Position numbers and translations under genes: made by a program. A model generated the notes under the pieces. The model had not been told where the DNA came from, ran no database searches, and saw only the letters and a list, made by a program, of their open reading frames with translations. From assembly GCA_965222695.1 (NCBI GenBank), contig OZ244967.1:1302001-1366000 (forward strand): a stretch of 64,000 nucleotides of DNA. Reading direction: 5' to 3'. The first letter of the stretch is position 1, and every line of letters starts with the position of its first letter. This DNA comes from UBA7957 sp965222695. Lineage in GTDB: Bacteria; Pseudomonadota; Gammaproteobacteria; Granulosicoccales; Granulosicoccaceae. This document shows, piece by piece, positions 44,144 to 52,154 of the stretch.

Positions 44144-45088
44144 TTAAACTTTAGTGCTTTCTTCCAAAAGGCTATTTAGTAAATAATATTTATCGAACAG
44201 CGGTTTTATCAGTGTGAAATTATCTTCTTTAAAAGAGAGAATTTCATTTTCTGGTGGCGATGTGTAGCGTTTTTTTTCACCTTTTCTGACTTTTGCATAC
44301 CATTTTTCTGACCATTCAAGATTGTTGTGCTTATTTTTTGTTATAAAATCGACTATATTAGTAAAATTTTCTTTTAAATTTTTGTAATCTACTAGAAGGC
44401 CATTATTACTTGATTTTATATTGATCATTTTATCAATATTAATTTTGTAAATATAACAAGATGCTTCAATAATATTTTCTTTACTAACTAGTAGTCTATT
44501 CGATAAATACTCCGGAGGGTTTCTTGATAATGATTCCACAACAGCTACAGGCTCTCGGTAGATAAAAATATTATTGTTTGAATTAAGGTCATCAATAATC
44601 AATTCGAATTTGTGTAATAATTTGCTACTTAATTTGACGACCAGGGTTTTCCCATTGTCATTAGCCAACTGCGACCATGCTTCTATGAAGCATGATGCTA
44701 TCTTTGCTCTCGCAGGAGTATTGGAAAACGCCTCATTCAAATAAATATCATTCATTATTTGTGGTTCACTTAAAACCAGAAAGTGGTCTGTATTCTTAAG
44801 GTTGTATGCCAACAAAGTGGATCCACAGCGTGAAATTTGAAAAATAAGTCCGAATGGGTATATGGGGCACTCTTGATATGATTTACCTTCAAGCCATGAA
44901 TTCAAAGATGTCAACTTAAAGGGTTTTTTGTTAATATTTTTATTTAAAACATGTAATGAATCTTCAAAAAAACCTAGTGATAGATCCAGTAGTTCGTAAT
45001 CTATCCAAAGTAATAGTTTGTGTTGATTCAATTTCTTTATTGAGACAGGCATCCATTTTCTAAGAGTTTTATTGTTGGTATCTAGCAT
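44144..45088 (-). CDS. Sulfotransferase-like protein, AT-rich
   Basis: The 314-residue product contains LIFQISRCGSTLLAYNLKNT, matching the PAPS 5'-phosphosulfate loop, and NIFIYREPVAVVESLSRNPP, matching the 3'-phosphate strand, so a sulfotransferase (P-loop) fold is well supported. The acceptor is unknown. ATG 45088 has AAAAGGATATAC in front and is preferred to the start 36 bases upstream. The gene lies upstream of, and on the same strand as, the JmjC oxygenase gene (gap 128 bases), probably as one transcription unit. AT content is the highest of the window, pointing to horizontal origin. Confidence 0.7.
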   Translation of the reverse strand: MLDTNNKTLRKWMPVSIKKLNQHKLLLWIDYELLDLSLGFFEDSLHVLNKNINKKPFKLTSLNSWLEGKSYQECPIYPFGLIFQISRCGSTLLAYNLKNTDHFLVLSEPQIMNDIYLNEAFSNTPARAKIASCFIEAWSQLANDNGKTLVVKLSSKLLHKFELIIDDLNSNNNIFIYREPVAVVESLSRNPPEYLSNRLLVSKENIIEASCYIYKINIDKMINIKSSNNGLLVDYKNLKENFTNIVDFITKNKHNNLEWSEKWYAKVRKGEKKRYTSPPENEILSFKEDNFTLIKPLFDKYYLLNSLLEESTKV

Positions 45089-45229
45089 GTATATCCTTTT
45101 TATTATCGATTGAATACGCCGCAAGAATTATGGGATAGATTATTCATTCAATAATGTGATACTTGTCATTGTATGCAGCGAGACATCCGTTCGTGTTTGC
45201 CGTGTGTATCAGCCGCAAGCAAGAGGCAC

Positions 45230-45393
45230 ATGTTCGCGTTAAGGAATGCGGATTACAGCGGAATTGAAGAGCAAATTGACTTCAGAAAACTACAACGTTG
45301 ACAATTTATCAACAACTTAGATGTTACCGCCGTAAAGGACTGACTATTAAGGGCCTTTAAATGCCCTGGAGCCGCATTCCTTAGCGTGAACAT
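45230..45393. repeat. 164-bp inverted-repeat element (MITE-like)
   Basis: GTTCGCGTTAAGGAATGCGG at 45232-45251 is inverted at 45372-45391 with two mismatches; pairing continues one or two bases outward. There is no coding content. It lies between the sulfotransferase gene and the IS110/IS66 remnants. Confidence 0.7.
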
Positions 45394-45449
45394 ATATGGT
45401 CTCCTCCTCTATTGCAAGCACCCCGTTTCTGAACGTGGAGGTACGACTG

Positions 45450-45594
45450 CCTACGTATATCCGGTCTCACTAAAGCGCATGTTCGGACGACCGGCGGCCT
45501 CGCAGATTGCTGCGGCATCAACCTTGTCGTTCTTGTTACTCTTGGCAAACGGCTTGACGAACTGAGCGGGGATAAGCCGAACGATGTGCCCGAG
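45450..45594 (-). pseudogene. IS110-family transposase fragment
   Basis: On this strand a 48-codon stretch reads LGHIVRLIPAQFVKPFAKSN followed by KNDKVDAAAICEAAGRPNMR and F, the conserved RuvC-like DEDD core segment of IS110/IS1111 transposases, ending in a stop. Both the start and the rest of the gene are absent; it abuts the IS66 fragment directly. Confidence 0.8.
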
Positions 45595-45595
45595 T

Positions 45596-46039
45596 CGTTG
45601 GCCTTAGCCGTTTCTATTAAACTGTAATATAACGCACTGGCTTTCGCTCCAGCAGGGGTATCAGCGAAGAGCCAGGATTTCCTGCCGATGACAAAGGGAC
45701 GGATCGCATTTTCAGCCAGCACATTGCTGATATGAAGAACGCCCTGTTTACAGTAGCGTTTCAACTTTGGCCACTGGTTGAGCGCATAGTCCATGGCCGT
45801 TCTGGTCAGGCCGCCCTTAGCCACTTTCGGCGTGTTTTTATCTAACCAGGCTTTGAGTTTTTTCAGTGCCGGGATACTGCGTTTTTGCCGTTGTTCATAT
45901 TTTTCATCACTGTCCAGATCCTTGATCTCACGTTCTATTCGATACAGGGCATTGATCATCGACAACGCCATGGTGGCCTTGCTGGGACGTGTGTTGGACT
46001 TTTTGGATTTCGGCTGGCTCTTCTCTGCCTCTTTAAATT
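45596..46039 (-). pseudogene. IS66 TnpC C-terminal fragment (second lineage), apparent 3' exon of the intron
   Basis: The frame FKEAEKSQPKSKKSNT...MALSMINALYRIEREIKDLD continues to LAENAIRPFVIGRKSWLFAD and ALYYSLIETAKAN, the C-terminal catalytic part of IS66 TnpC including the Glu. It differs clearly from the intact tnpC at 38533 (VIGRKSWLFAD against TVGRRNWLYSA), so it is another IS66 lineage. It starts exactly where the group II intron ends and is cut by IS110 DNA at about 45595. Confidence 0.82.
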
Positions 46040-46049
46040 ATCGGGTAGA

Positions 46050-46114
46050 CCGGCCAGTCACCTGAACCGGCCCCCCGTTGCCACCCATCGTGCCCAATTA
46101 AGGCAATAGGCGAC
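46050..46114 (-). ncRNA. Group II intron domains V and VI
   Basis: Read on the minus strand, 46114-46080 folds as a nine-pair stem (GTCGCCTAT with ATGGGTGGC), a two-base CG bulge on the 3' side, and TGCC/GGCA closing the loop, resembling domain V. 46072-46050 forms GGCCGGTTCAGGTGACTGGC plus C, a short hairpin in the place of domain VI. These are hand folds. Confidence 0.5.
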
Positions 46115-46136
46115 CGATAACCTCCTTCACAACAAA

Positions 46137-47459
46137 CTATCGCGTGTAATACACCGAGTGGTGAATTTTGACCGCAGGCATCGGGAACTGGTGCTCCAAC
46201 TGAGAAAACTGATCCCAGTTAAAAGACCGTTTCTGACTGCGCCGGTTCATCCAGTTAAAGAATATACGTCTCGCTCGATGAAGAAATTGGTGCAGACTCT
46301 TGCTGTTATTGGTCACACCGAAGTAGACAATATGGCCTTGCAGCTTCCGGCAGAATGTCTGCCAAATCTGCAGTAAATGCCCTTTCCATCTATTCTGTTT
46401 GACCCAGCTAGAAACGTTGCTCAATTTCTCCCTAAGCGTCTTTTTACTGGTTTTCACCTTGATAGTCGTAAAACCACCGTTCCTCGCCTTCGAGATGTAG
46501 AAGGTAAAGCCAAGAAAGTCGAAGCTTTCTTGCTTTATTCCACGCTCAAAGTGATACCGATTAAATTCAACACATTTGGTCTTGTCCGGATTTAACTTCA
46601 ATCCAAATTTATCCAAACGCTTGTCCAGTGATTGTAGAACCCTATTCACATCCCGGGTATCAGTGCAGCAGATGACAAAATCATCGCAGTACCGAAAAAT
46701 TTCTACTTTCCCGATTGCGTGTTTAGGAACTCTCTTTTCGAACCACAGATCAATGATGTAGTGAGCATAAATATTAGCCAATACCGGACTCATGATCGAG
46801 CCTTGCGGCAGACCAACATTCTGCTTGACCACTTCACCGTCAATTGACGTGCTTGCTTTTAACATTCTGCTGATGTATCTCAAGAACGTTTTGTCCTTGA
46901 TTTTCAGTGACAGCATGTTCAGCAGATCTTTGTGTCTTATGGTGCCGAAGAAGTTCTCCAGATCCACATCGATCACCGTCTTGACGTTATTGAATCTCAG
47001 ATATTCAATCGTATCTTTGATCGCCAAATGCGTGCTCCGGTAACGACGGAAGCCGTAGGAACAGTCACCGAATATGGGATCGTAGATCGATTCAAGGATT
47101 TTACAGAACATTGATTGCACTACTTTATCCTCAATGTTGCTGATACCCAGCGGACTGAATTTCCCGTTGCTTTTCGGAATGAGTACCTGCCGAACCGGCT
47201 TTGGCCGATAGGACAGCGTTTTCATACGCTTGACCAGGTCCTGCAGGTTGCTCTCCAGATCCTGACCGTACTCATCCTTGGTCCAGCCATCTATTCCAAT
47301 CGCTTTCTTCCCGTCCAGCTCGTTGAAACAGCTCGTTAAGTTCTCAACACAGAAGTGCGGCATCAGCCACTTGAACTCCCGGCGAGCATCTTCCCGAGAC
47401 AATGCTGCTATTCTCCCAAGTTTTGTTGCCATAATTAGATCGGGTTCTGTTGCACCCAT
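46137..47459 (-). CDS. ltrA: Group II intron reverse transcriptase/maturase
   Basis: The 440-residue intron-encoded protein has reverse transcriptase blocks AIGIDGWTKDEYGQDLESNL, PIFGDCSYGFRRYRSTHLAI, VIDVDLENFFGTIRHKDLL, LPQGSIMSPVLANIYAHY and FRYCDDFVICC. The catalytic box is YCDD (residues 257-260) rather than the common YADD. A maturase X/thumb region follows, ending at FNWDQFSQLEHQFPMPAVKI; there is no C-terminal HNH endonuclease domain, so target-primed mobility would use other primers, as in En-minus introns. GAGGGACACATA precedes the ATG as ribosome site. The gene is intact. Confidence 0.93.
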   Translation of the reverse strand: MGATEPDLIMATKLGRIAALSREDARREFKWLMPHFCVENLTSCFNELDGKKAIGIDGWTKDEYGQDLESNLQDLVKRMKTLSYRPKPVRQVLIPKSNGKFSPLGISNIEDKVVQSMFCKILESIYDPIFGDCSYGFRRYRSTHLAIKDTIEYLRFNNVKTVIDVDLENFFGTIRHKDLLNMLSLKIKDKTFLRYISRMLKASTSIDGEVVKQNVGLPQGSIMSPVLANIYAHYIIDLWFEKRVPKHAIGKVEIFRYCDDFVICCTDTRDVNRVLQSLDKRLDKFGLKLNPDKTKCVEFNRYHFERGIKQESFDFLGFTFYISKARNGGFTTIKVKTSKKTLREKLSNVSSWVKQNRWKGHLLQIWQTFCRKLQGHIVYFGVTNNSKSLHQFLHRARRIFFNWMNRRSQKRSFNWDQFSQLEHQFPMPAVKIHHSVYYTR

Positions 47460-47922
47460 TATGTGTCCCTCAAGAGAGCTTGGTTACCGAGGACCCTTCC
47501 CCATGTGGCAGGCTTTCCCTACCTCGGAGTACTATGGTCCAGCTGACTTCTTGAAAACCATCCCGACATCCTTCGCTTTTTGGGCTTGTTTGCCGGTACT
47601 CCTTCTTGGAGAGTTTTCAAGATCTCCCACGTTTACGGACAGACTCTACAACCATGCCATGCTCTGGAGACCCCGGTAGTGCCTGAACAGATATTGCCCA
47701 GTTAGATCTGTACAGATGTTGGCTTCCGCTGGCGAAAATACGTCGCCCACTACAGGTAAACACGCATCTCGAGGCAAGCAAGCTTCAACCCTATGGCTTA
47801 CGGCCTGGTCGTTTCTCTGTTTACACTTGATCTATGTCGTCACCTCCATAGACCCAAAACTCGATACCCGATGCCATGGGCTGGCTTTCGGGGGAGGACT
47901 TGACCTCCAAGTCTGTACGCAC

Positions 47923-48210
47923 TTCGTGGCGTACTTCGCCTGGCCTGCGCCCAGCAGCCGCCGCGAGTTTTGATCCCGGGTGTATTATCAGTGAGTTGCT
48001 GATAGGGTTTATGCTCATCGGTGACGATCACGCCGTTGAAGGTCGCCAAGGGCTCACTGAGCCAGTTTGATAAAGCCTCGTAATTGCGCCGCTCATCGTA
48101 GTGGAACATCACTATGGGTGCTTGTGGCGGTCCTGCGCGCAAGGCCCACAGATAGCTTTTACTTCGCGCTTGACGTCCCGGTTCCTGTAGCACTTGCAAG
48201 GTGGTTTCAT
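47923..48210 (-). pseudogene. IS66 TnpC central fragment, apparent 5' exon of the intron
   Basis: ETTLQVLQEPGRQARSKSYL through IVTDEHKPYQQLTDNTPGI to RGGCWAQARR is nearly identical to the intact tnpC at 38533, with a one-base deletion close to the intron junction (AGGCGAAGTACGCC). On its upstream side it is fused to DNA of the broken IS4 copy, creating a hybrid reading frame of 202 codons (47840-48448). Confidence 0.85.
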
Positions 48211-48229
48211 TAGGGCGATCATGGGTGGC

Positions 48230-48801
48230 TCCAATAAGGCGGTCTGTGACAATCTTATCGGTGCTCACCTCAGCCTGGCGCACACTCAGGTTAATCAGGT
48301 CAATAGCAATATGTAAACGGTAAGTGGTTTCTTTGGCGCCCGGTTCTTGTACCGTCGAGCCATCAATGACAATAAAGCGTAAAGAGCCGCTATCGACAAC
48401 CGACTCCAATCCAAAGACACCGGCCAACAGCGACTTCACCCAGGGCACACAGGCGGTGAGCCGTTTTTTACCGCCGTGTCACTCAGATACCCCTGGTGGT
48501 GAGCTACCTAGGCGGCACAGCTACGCAATGACAGATCTAATCCACAATACAGCATCACCAGCTGAAGTAACTGCAGCGGACTTTGAATTTTTCGACTCCG
48601 TGTAAAGGCTTTAAACTCATAGGCTTGTTGCTGATAATCGGCCGGTAGGGCTTGCATAAATTGTTCAAAACGGCTATCTAGTGTTTGTGGCTGCTTCATA
48701 GTGACTTTCACTTTGGTAGGTAAAAGCTATTCTGTGTAGTAGCCACACCCTCTTTTTTCAAATACTTTTCATGGGCTTAGAGGCTTAAGTTGGCGCCTAT
48801 G
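48230..48801 (-). pseudogene. Second copy of the IS4-family element, 5' half only
   Basis: The terminal repeat GGCTTAAGTTGGCGCCTATG is at 48782-48801 and the transposase start MKQPQTLDSRFEQFMQALPA reads leftward. Codon 70 is TAG where the intact copy has GAG (CAAE to CAA-stop), so the gene is dead. The slippery heptamer is kept at 48463-48469. IS4 similarity ends near SVRQAEVSTDK (about 48265); about 50 bases of unassigned sequence follow before IS66 DNA. The 3' half and the other inverted end are missing. Confidence 0.88.
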
Positions 48802-48925
48802 GGAGGAGCTGAACCTGCTGTGTCAGACTTGTTGTCCAAAGTAGTAATATTTATTCTAATATAAACAGAGGGCGAGAGAGAGTCAGAAGTGGGATACCCC
48901 CGCGAACGTAAAGAGTCTGTGTTAA
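48802..48925. other. Short non-coding spacer
   Basis: AT-rich in its centre; nothing supported. It separates the IS4 remnant from the IS3 remnant. Confidence 0.4.
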
Positions 48926-49159
48926 CACAACGAGATGCACCGTCACAGTGGAATCAGTTATGTTACACCAGGGCAGCGACATCGAGGAGAGGATGTGAAG
49001 ATCCTGGCAAAGAGAAATGCAATCTACTGTGCGGCGAAAGAGCGAAATCCGCAGCGCTGCAGTGGAGAGACTCGAAACTGGTCCTCGGTAGATGAGGTTT
49101 GGCTAAATCCAGAAAAGAGTACCGATAGAACAAATAAAATAATTTTGGAAGTTGCGTGA
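48926..49159 (+). pseudogene. IS3-family transposase C-terminal remnant
   Basis: Starting after an in-frame TAA, the frame reads HNEMHRHSGISYVTPGQRHR, then GEDVKILAKRNAIYCAAKER, NPQRCSGETRNWSSVDEVWL and NPEKS. This is the closing part of the integrase-core transposase (OrfB) of IS3-type elements, where HRHSGIRYVTP and a W-L-NP ending are conserved. The rest of the element is absent. Similarity fades after NPEKS (about 49120). Confidence 0.8.
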
Positions 49160-49265
49160 AAAAATTGGACAACTAGCTTGAAAACCACCGTGAAGATGAA
49201 ATTCCCGGTTGATCCGGCGACATTACTTAATCAGTGTAAGTCGTTTATAGGGAGGTTCACTGAAT

Positions 49266-50126
49266 ATGAAGGCAGATTTTAGCGAATTGATGGTGAATTC
49301 GGAAGAGCTACTCGAAAAAGCTAAAAGTAAATTATATGAAAAATTAAATCTGGATCCAAATAATGTAAACTTACTTTGGCATTATGCTGAAATATTACGA
49401 CAACGTGGGGAGCTTGTTGAGGCTATCGACTGCTATGGAAATATTCTCTCCATTCAACCAGAGCATATAAGCTCCAGATACATTTTTAATGTGCTGTCTG
49501 GGGTTCCAATTTCATCCGCACCTGAAGGCACTAACCCCGCGCCTTTCATTAGAATAAAAGACTATTTTGATGTAATTGAACAAGAAAAAATATGGAGTAC
49601 AGTTAAAAATAATAAAGAATATTTCTCGAATTCCTTAGTTGAAAATGATTTAGAAAATAAATCCTACAGACGTTCGAATGTTATTCATAAAAATAAATTA
49701 ACTGAAATCACACCTTTCTTTTTTAAAAAATTAGCAAATACCCTATCAACTGTATGGCCGTATCTGCCAATCATTCCATTTCATCCCACTACGAAGGAAA
49801 TTCAGTTGACAATGCATCATAATGGTGAATTTTTCAAGATCCACAAAGATACCCTGTCAGCGGGATTCGGTATAAATAGAAAAATTACTTTTGTTTATTA
49901 TTTTCATAGCGTGCCAAAAAAATATAGTGGAGGTGAGTTACTGCTCTATGACACTAACACGAGCAATGATACATTTACATGTAAGTACACTAGATTATCC
50001 CCATTAAATAATAGTATTGTTATATTTCTCAGCAGTTTCTATCATCAAGTCACTCCTTTGATCAGTGAAGGTGAAAGTATAGAGGACGGTAGACTCACTC
50101 TCAATGGTTGGATTCACGATAGGTGA
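49266..50126 (+). CDS. TPR-linked Fe(II)/2-oxoglutarate oxygenase (prolyl-4-hydroxylase-like)
   Basis: The 286-residue protein combines an N-terminal tetratricopeptide helix pair (NNVNLLWHYAEILRQRGELV, EAIDCYGNILSIQP) with a C-terminal 2OG oxygenase domain. Iron ligands are His193 and Asp195 in FFKIHKDTLSAGF and His260 in FLSSFYHQVTPL; Arg276 in EDGRLTLNGWIH would bind 2-oxoglutarate. YYFHSVPKKYSGGELLLYD is the typical strand pair between them. TATAGGGAGG precedes the ATG at a suitable distance. It is strongly AT-rich like the JmjC and sulfotransferase genes and is boxed in by IS3 and IS21 remnants. A protein or peptide substrate is likely from the family; none is identified. Confidence 0.78.
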   Translation: MKADFSELMVNSEELLEKAKSKLYEKLNLDPNNVNLLWHYAEILRQRGELVEAIDCYGNILSIQPEHISSRYIFNVLSGVPISSAPEGTNPAPFIRIKDYFDVIEQEKIWSTVKNNKEYFSNSLVENDLENKSYRRSNVIHKNKLTEITPFFFKKLANTLSTVWPYLPIIPFHPTTKEIQLTMHHNGEFFKIHKDTLSAGFGINRKITFVYYFHSVPKKYSGGELLLYDTNTSNDTFTCKYTRLSPLNNSIVIFLSSFYHQVTPLISEGESIEDGRLTLNGWIHDR

Positions 50127-50177
50127 TCCGGAACGTGTCAAGCTGTTTTGGACACTGAATGAAAAGATAATAAATAT

Positions 50178-50339
50178 TTACACTACCCCACGGATCAATG
50201 GTACTCAAGCATCGGGGATAACACTCTTGCTGATGCGATTCTTGATCGATTAATCCACAACGCCCATCGTCTCAAACTCAAAGGGGAATCGATGAGAAAA
50301 TTGCACTCAAATTTGACTCAAGGTGAACACCTGAAGTAA
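50178..50339 (+). pseudogene. IS21-family IstB C-terminal remnant
   Basis: HYPTDQWYSSIGDNTLADAI followed by LDRLIHNAHRLKLKGESMRK and LHSNLTQGEHLK then stop is the conserved end of the IstB helper ATPase of IS21 elements (IGD.TLADAILDRL-HNAHR--LKGESMRK). Only about 50 codons remain. The following 70 bases may contain the IS21 right end. Confidence 0.85.
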
Positions 50340-50420
50340 AACGTTCATCACCCAATGTGTTGGGAAACTTGGTGTTCACGTTCAACCGGAACCACTGTTC
50401 ATCTTCTCCGGAATATGCAC

Positions 50421-51047
50421 ATGTTTAAAAATTGCTATTCGCTATTGAGCTTTAAACTCAGTTTATCTATATTTTTTACTTTGACCTTGATAGCTGCATT
50501 TTTGTCAATGAATGCGCGAGCGAACGATTTCGGTATCTCCGTCTCAGAAGACGGTTTGATCAGTATGAAAGCCAATCAGGCGCCGGTCGAAGCGCTGGTC
50601 ACCACCATTGGTGATGAGTTCGGCATCAAAGTCTCTTTCCCGAATCCGGTCACTGAAGTGGTTAGCGTTGAATTTGCCGACTTGACGTTGGAACAGGCGA
50701 TTAAGCAACTGACCCAAAGCTATATTTTGGTCAGCGGCAAAGATACGGAACAAGATATCATCAAGGAAATCATTGTGATGCCGGAGGGCGAAGCTTCAAG
50801 CTACCTGCCGCAGGAAGGCGATGTTGCGGAACAGATTCGCCAGGCGTCGGAGGCTTCCGGCGCCGTTGAGTCGAGTATGGAAACCATGACGGAGCAGGAA
50901 AGAGCCAATCAATTCGATCAGATGCGGCGGCGCCTGGATGCGGGTGTAGAAGAAGGAACGCCTCCCGACTCGGGCCAGCAGCCTGCAGACCAAACCCCGC
51001 CGCTTACACCGATTCCGGTACTACCCCAGCCCATCGCCAACCCCTGA
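50421..51047 (+). CDS. Exported protein with STN/secretin-N-like domain
   Basis: The 208-residue protein has a signal peptide (SLLSFKLSLSIFFTLTLIAA, cleavage probably after ARA), then a short beta-alpha domain NQAPVEALVTTIGDEFGIKV, VVSVEFADLTLEQAIKQLTQ and SYILVSG, the pattern of STN and secretin N0 domains found in PilQ, FecA and related proteins. The C-terminal 90 residues are acidic, then Pro-rich. No secretin or TonB channel follows, so this is a free-standing STN-type periplasmic protein of unknown partner. Starts at 50415 or further upstream are possible. Confidence 0.65.
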   Translation: MFKNCYSLLSFKLSLSIFFTLTLIAAFLSMNARANDFGISVSEDGLISMKANQAPVEALVTTIGDEFGIKVSFPNPVTEVVSVEFADLTLEQAIKQLTQSYILVSGKDTEQDIIKEIIVMPEGEASSYLPQEGDVAEQIRQASEASGAVESSMETMTEQERANQFDQMRRRLDAGVEEGTPPDSGQQPADQTPPLTPIPVLPQPIANP

Positions 51048-51063
51048 ATGGATTGAAATCCGG

Positions 51064-51110
51064 TCAGCACCCCTAGTGGAGTATGCACTTTGGGTTGACT
51101 GACCGGAACA
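51064..51110. terminator. Hairpin after the STN-domain gene
   Basis: CCGGTCAGCACCC is mirrored by GGGTTGACTGACCGG, a long imperfect stem without a T-run; it may act as a bidirectional or Rho-dependent stop. Confidence 0.35.
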
Positions 51111-51324
51111 GCTCTCCGTTATTTATCATCTTTCAGATCATAAATTGCCGACGTCTGTGCGTTCGGCACGGAGGCGAGGGCTCCTTTTGCAATCGACGCT
51201 TAGCCAATGGCTTACCCTGCGTTCGAGAGCAATGCAGTATGGTTTGCAGCTATCGTACCAACTGAGATGCAGAATTCAAAAACCGATCTGATTTGATTGA
51301 GCGAAATTTGTTGCCGCTGCGTGC

Positions 51325-51738
51325 CTATGCCTGTAACCAGTTTTCCACTTTCAGCTTTGGTATCCGCGAGAATTCGCCAACATTGGCAGTTACAACGGTG
51401 AGATCATAGGCGAGAGCATGCGCAGCGATCAGCAGGTCATTCGGCCCAATGAGTGTTCCCTGACGCGTTAAATGATGGCGTAGTAGTGCGTATTCATGAT
51501 CGACGGGTGTTTCCAGTGGTAGGATTTCCAACGCCGAGAGAATCAGATCAATATGTTCTGCAAGTTTTGCAGAATTTGATTTGACTGAGCCATAGCGGAG
51601 TTCTGCAGCTACAATGATGCTGGTGCAGACAGTGTCCTCGCCTGCCTTGTTAATTTGTGCCGCCACTGCACCTTGGGGATTGCGGACAAGGTCGGAGAGT
51701 ATGTTGATATCGAGCAAATACGCGAGTGATGCATTCAT
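51325..51738 (-). CDS. vapC: VapC-type PIN-domain toxin
   Basis: The 137-residue PIN ribonuclease has acidic residues Asp10 (YLLDINILSDL), Glu in VAAELRYGS and Asp in GPNDLLIAAHALAYDLTVV. The usual LLDTN is LLDIN, and the fourth acidic position (often DN) reads TANVGEF, both tolerated in the family. VapC toxins cleave tRNA or rRNA. The ATG overlaps the antitoxin stop as ATGA, coupling translation. Confidence 0.9.
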   Translation of the reverse strand: MNASLAYLLDINILSDLVRNPQGAVAAQINKAGEDTVCTSIIVAAELRYGSVKSNSAKLAEHIDLILSALEILPLETPVDHEYALLRHHLTRQGTLIGPNDLLIAAHALAYDLTVVTANVGEFSRIPKLKVENWLQA

Positions 51739-51977
51739 AAAGGCGAATCATCCAAGAAAGGCAGGTCATCATCGATATCGGGGAAAGGTTCAGTCAAGGG
51801 ATCCAGGGAAGCCAGCAACGCCAGCAGCCTGCCTTTACGGACGGGCTCTACAATTAGCCGGTCACCCTCCTTATGAATGATGGCTTCCTCACCTTCCAGC
51901 TCGAACTCACGAGGAATTCGTATGGCCTGGTTTCGCCCATTGCGAAAGAGACGTACATGGCGTTCAGAATTTGGCAT
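51735..51977 (-). CDS. vapB: VapB-type antitoxin (AbrB/MazE-like)
   Basis: The 80-residue antitoxin begins MPNSERHVRLFRNGRNQAIR, then IPREFELEGEEAIIHKEGDR, the swapped-hairpin AbrB-type DNA-binding domain of VapB proteins. The acidic C-terminus (FPDIDDDLPFLDDSPL) would block the VapC active site. ATG 51977 has GGGGAGATGATAAA upstream. It is first in the vapBC operon, presumably self-repressed. Confidence 0.9.
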   Translation of the reverse strand: MPNSERHVRLFRNGRNQAIRIPREFELEGEEAIIHKEGDRLIVEPVRKGRLLALLASLDPLTEPFPDIDDDLPFLDDSPL

Positions 51978-52076
51978 TTTATCATCTCCCCGTGCTTGCT
52001 TGCATATGTCAAAGCCCATGCCTTGGAATCCGGATTGTCAACCTGATAACTTAGCGATGTTTGTGAAGGGATATTT

Positions 52077-52106
52077 ATCGCTTGCAGGGCAAGCTCCCAC
52101 GAAATA
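52077..52106. repeat. REP-like element, copy 3 (half)
   Basis: ATCGCTTGCAGGGCAAGCTC followed by CCACGAAAT is one arm of the family; the GTAGGAGCGAGG arm is absent. Confidence 0.6.
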
Positions 52107-52154
52107 TCGACGTTTTACAAAGGTTCGGCAATAGATAATGCTACACTTATAGCG

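Larger units (their letters stand above)
46040..47922 (-). mobile_element. Group II intron inserted in IS66 tnpC
   Basis: The inferred 5' end is GTGCGTACAGAC (47922 downward), fitting the GUGYG intron start; the inferred 3' end is GGTCTACCCGAT (46040). About 460 bases of structured, non-coding RNA precede the reverse transcriptase, and about 97 bases with domain V/VI-like hairpins follow it. IS66 tnpC codons lie directly on both outer sides (ARRKYATK upstream, FKEAEKSQ downstream), as expected for intron insertion in that gene. The exact 3' base is uncertain by one or two. Confidence 0.8.

Noticed and set aside
47690..47973. Short plus-strand open frames across the intron 5' part
   Set aside because: They overlap structured intron RNA and the tnpC fragment and match no protein.
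48889..49095. 68-codon frame starting MGYPRERKESV
   Set aside because: A different frame of the same DNA (48926-49159) clearly encodes the end of an IS3 transposase.
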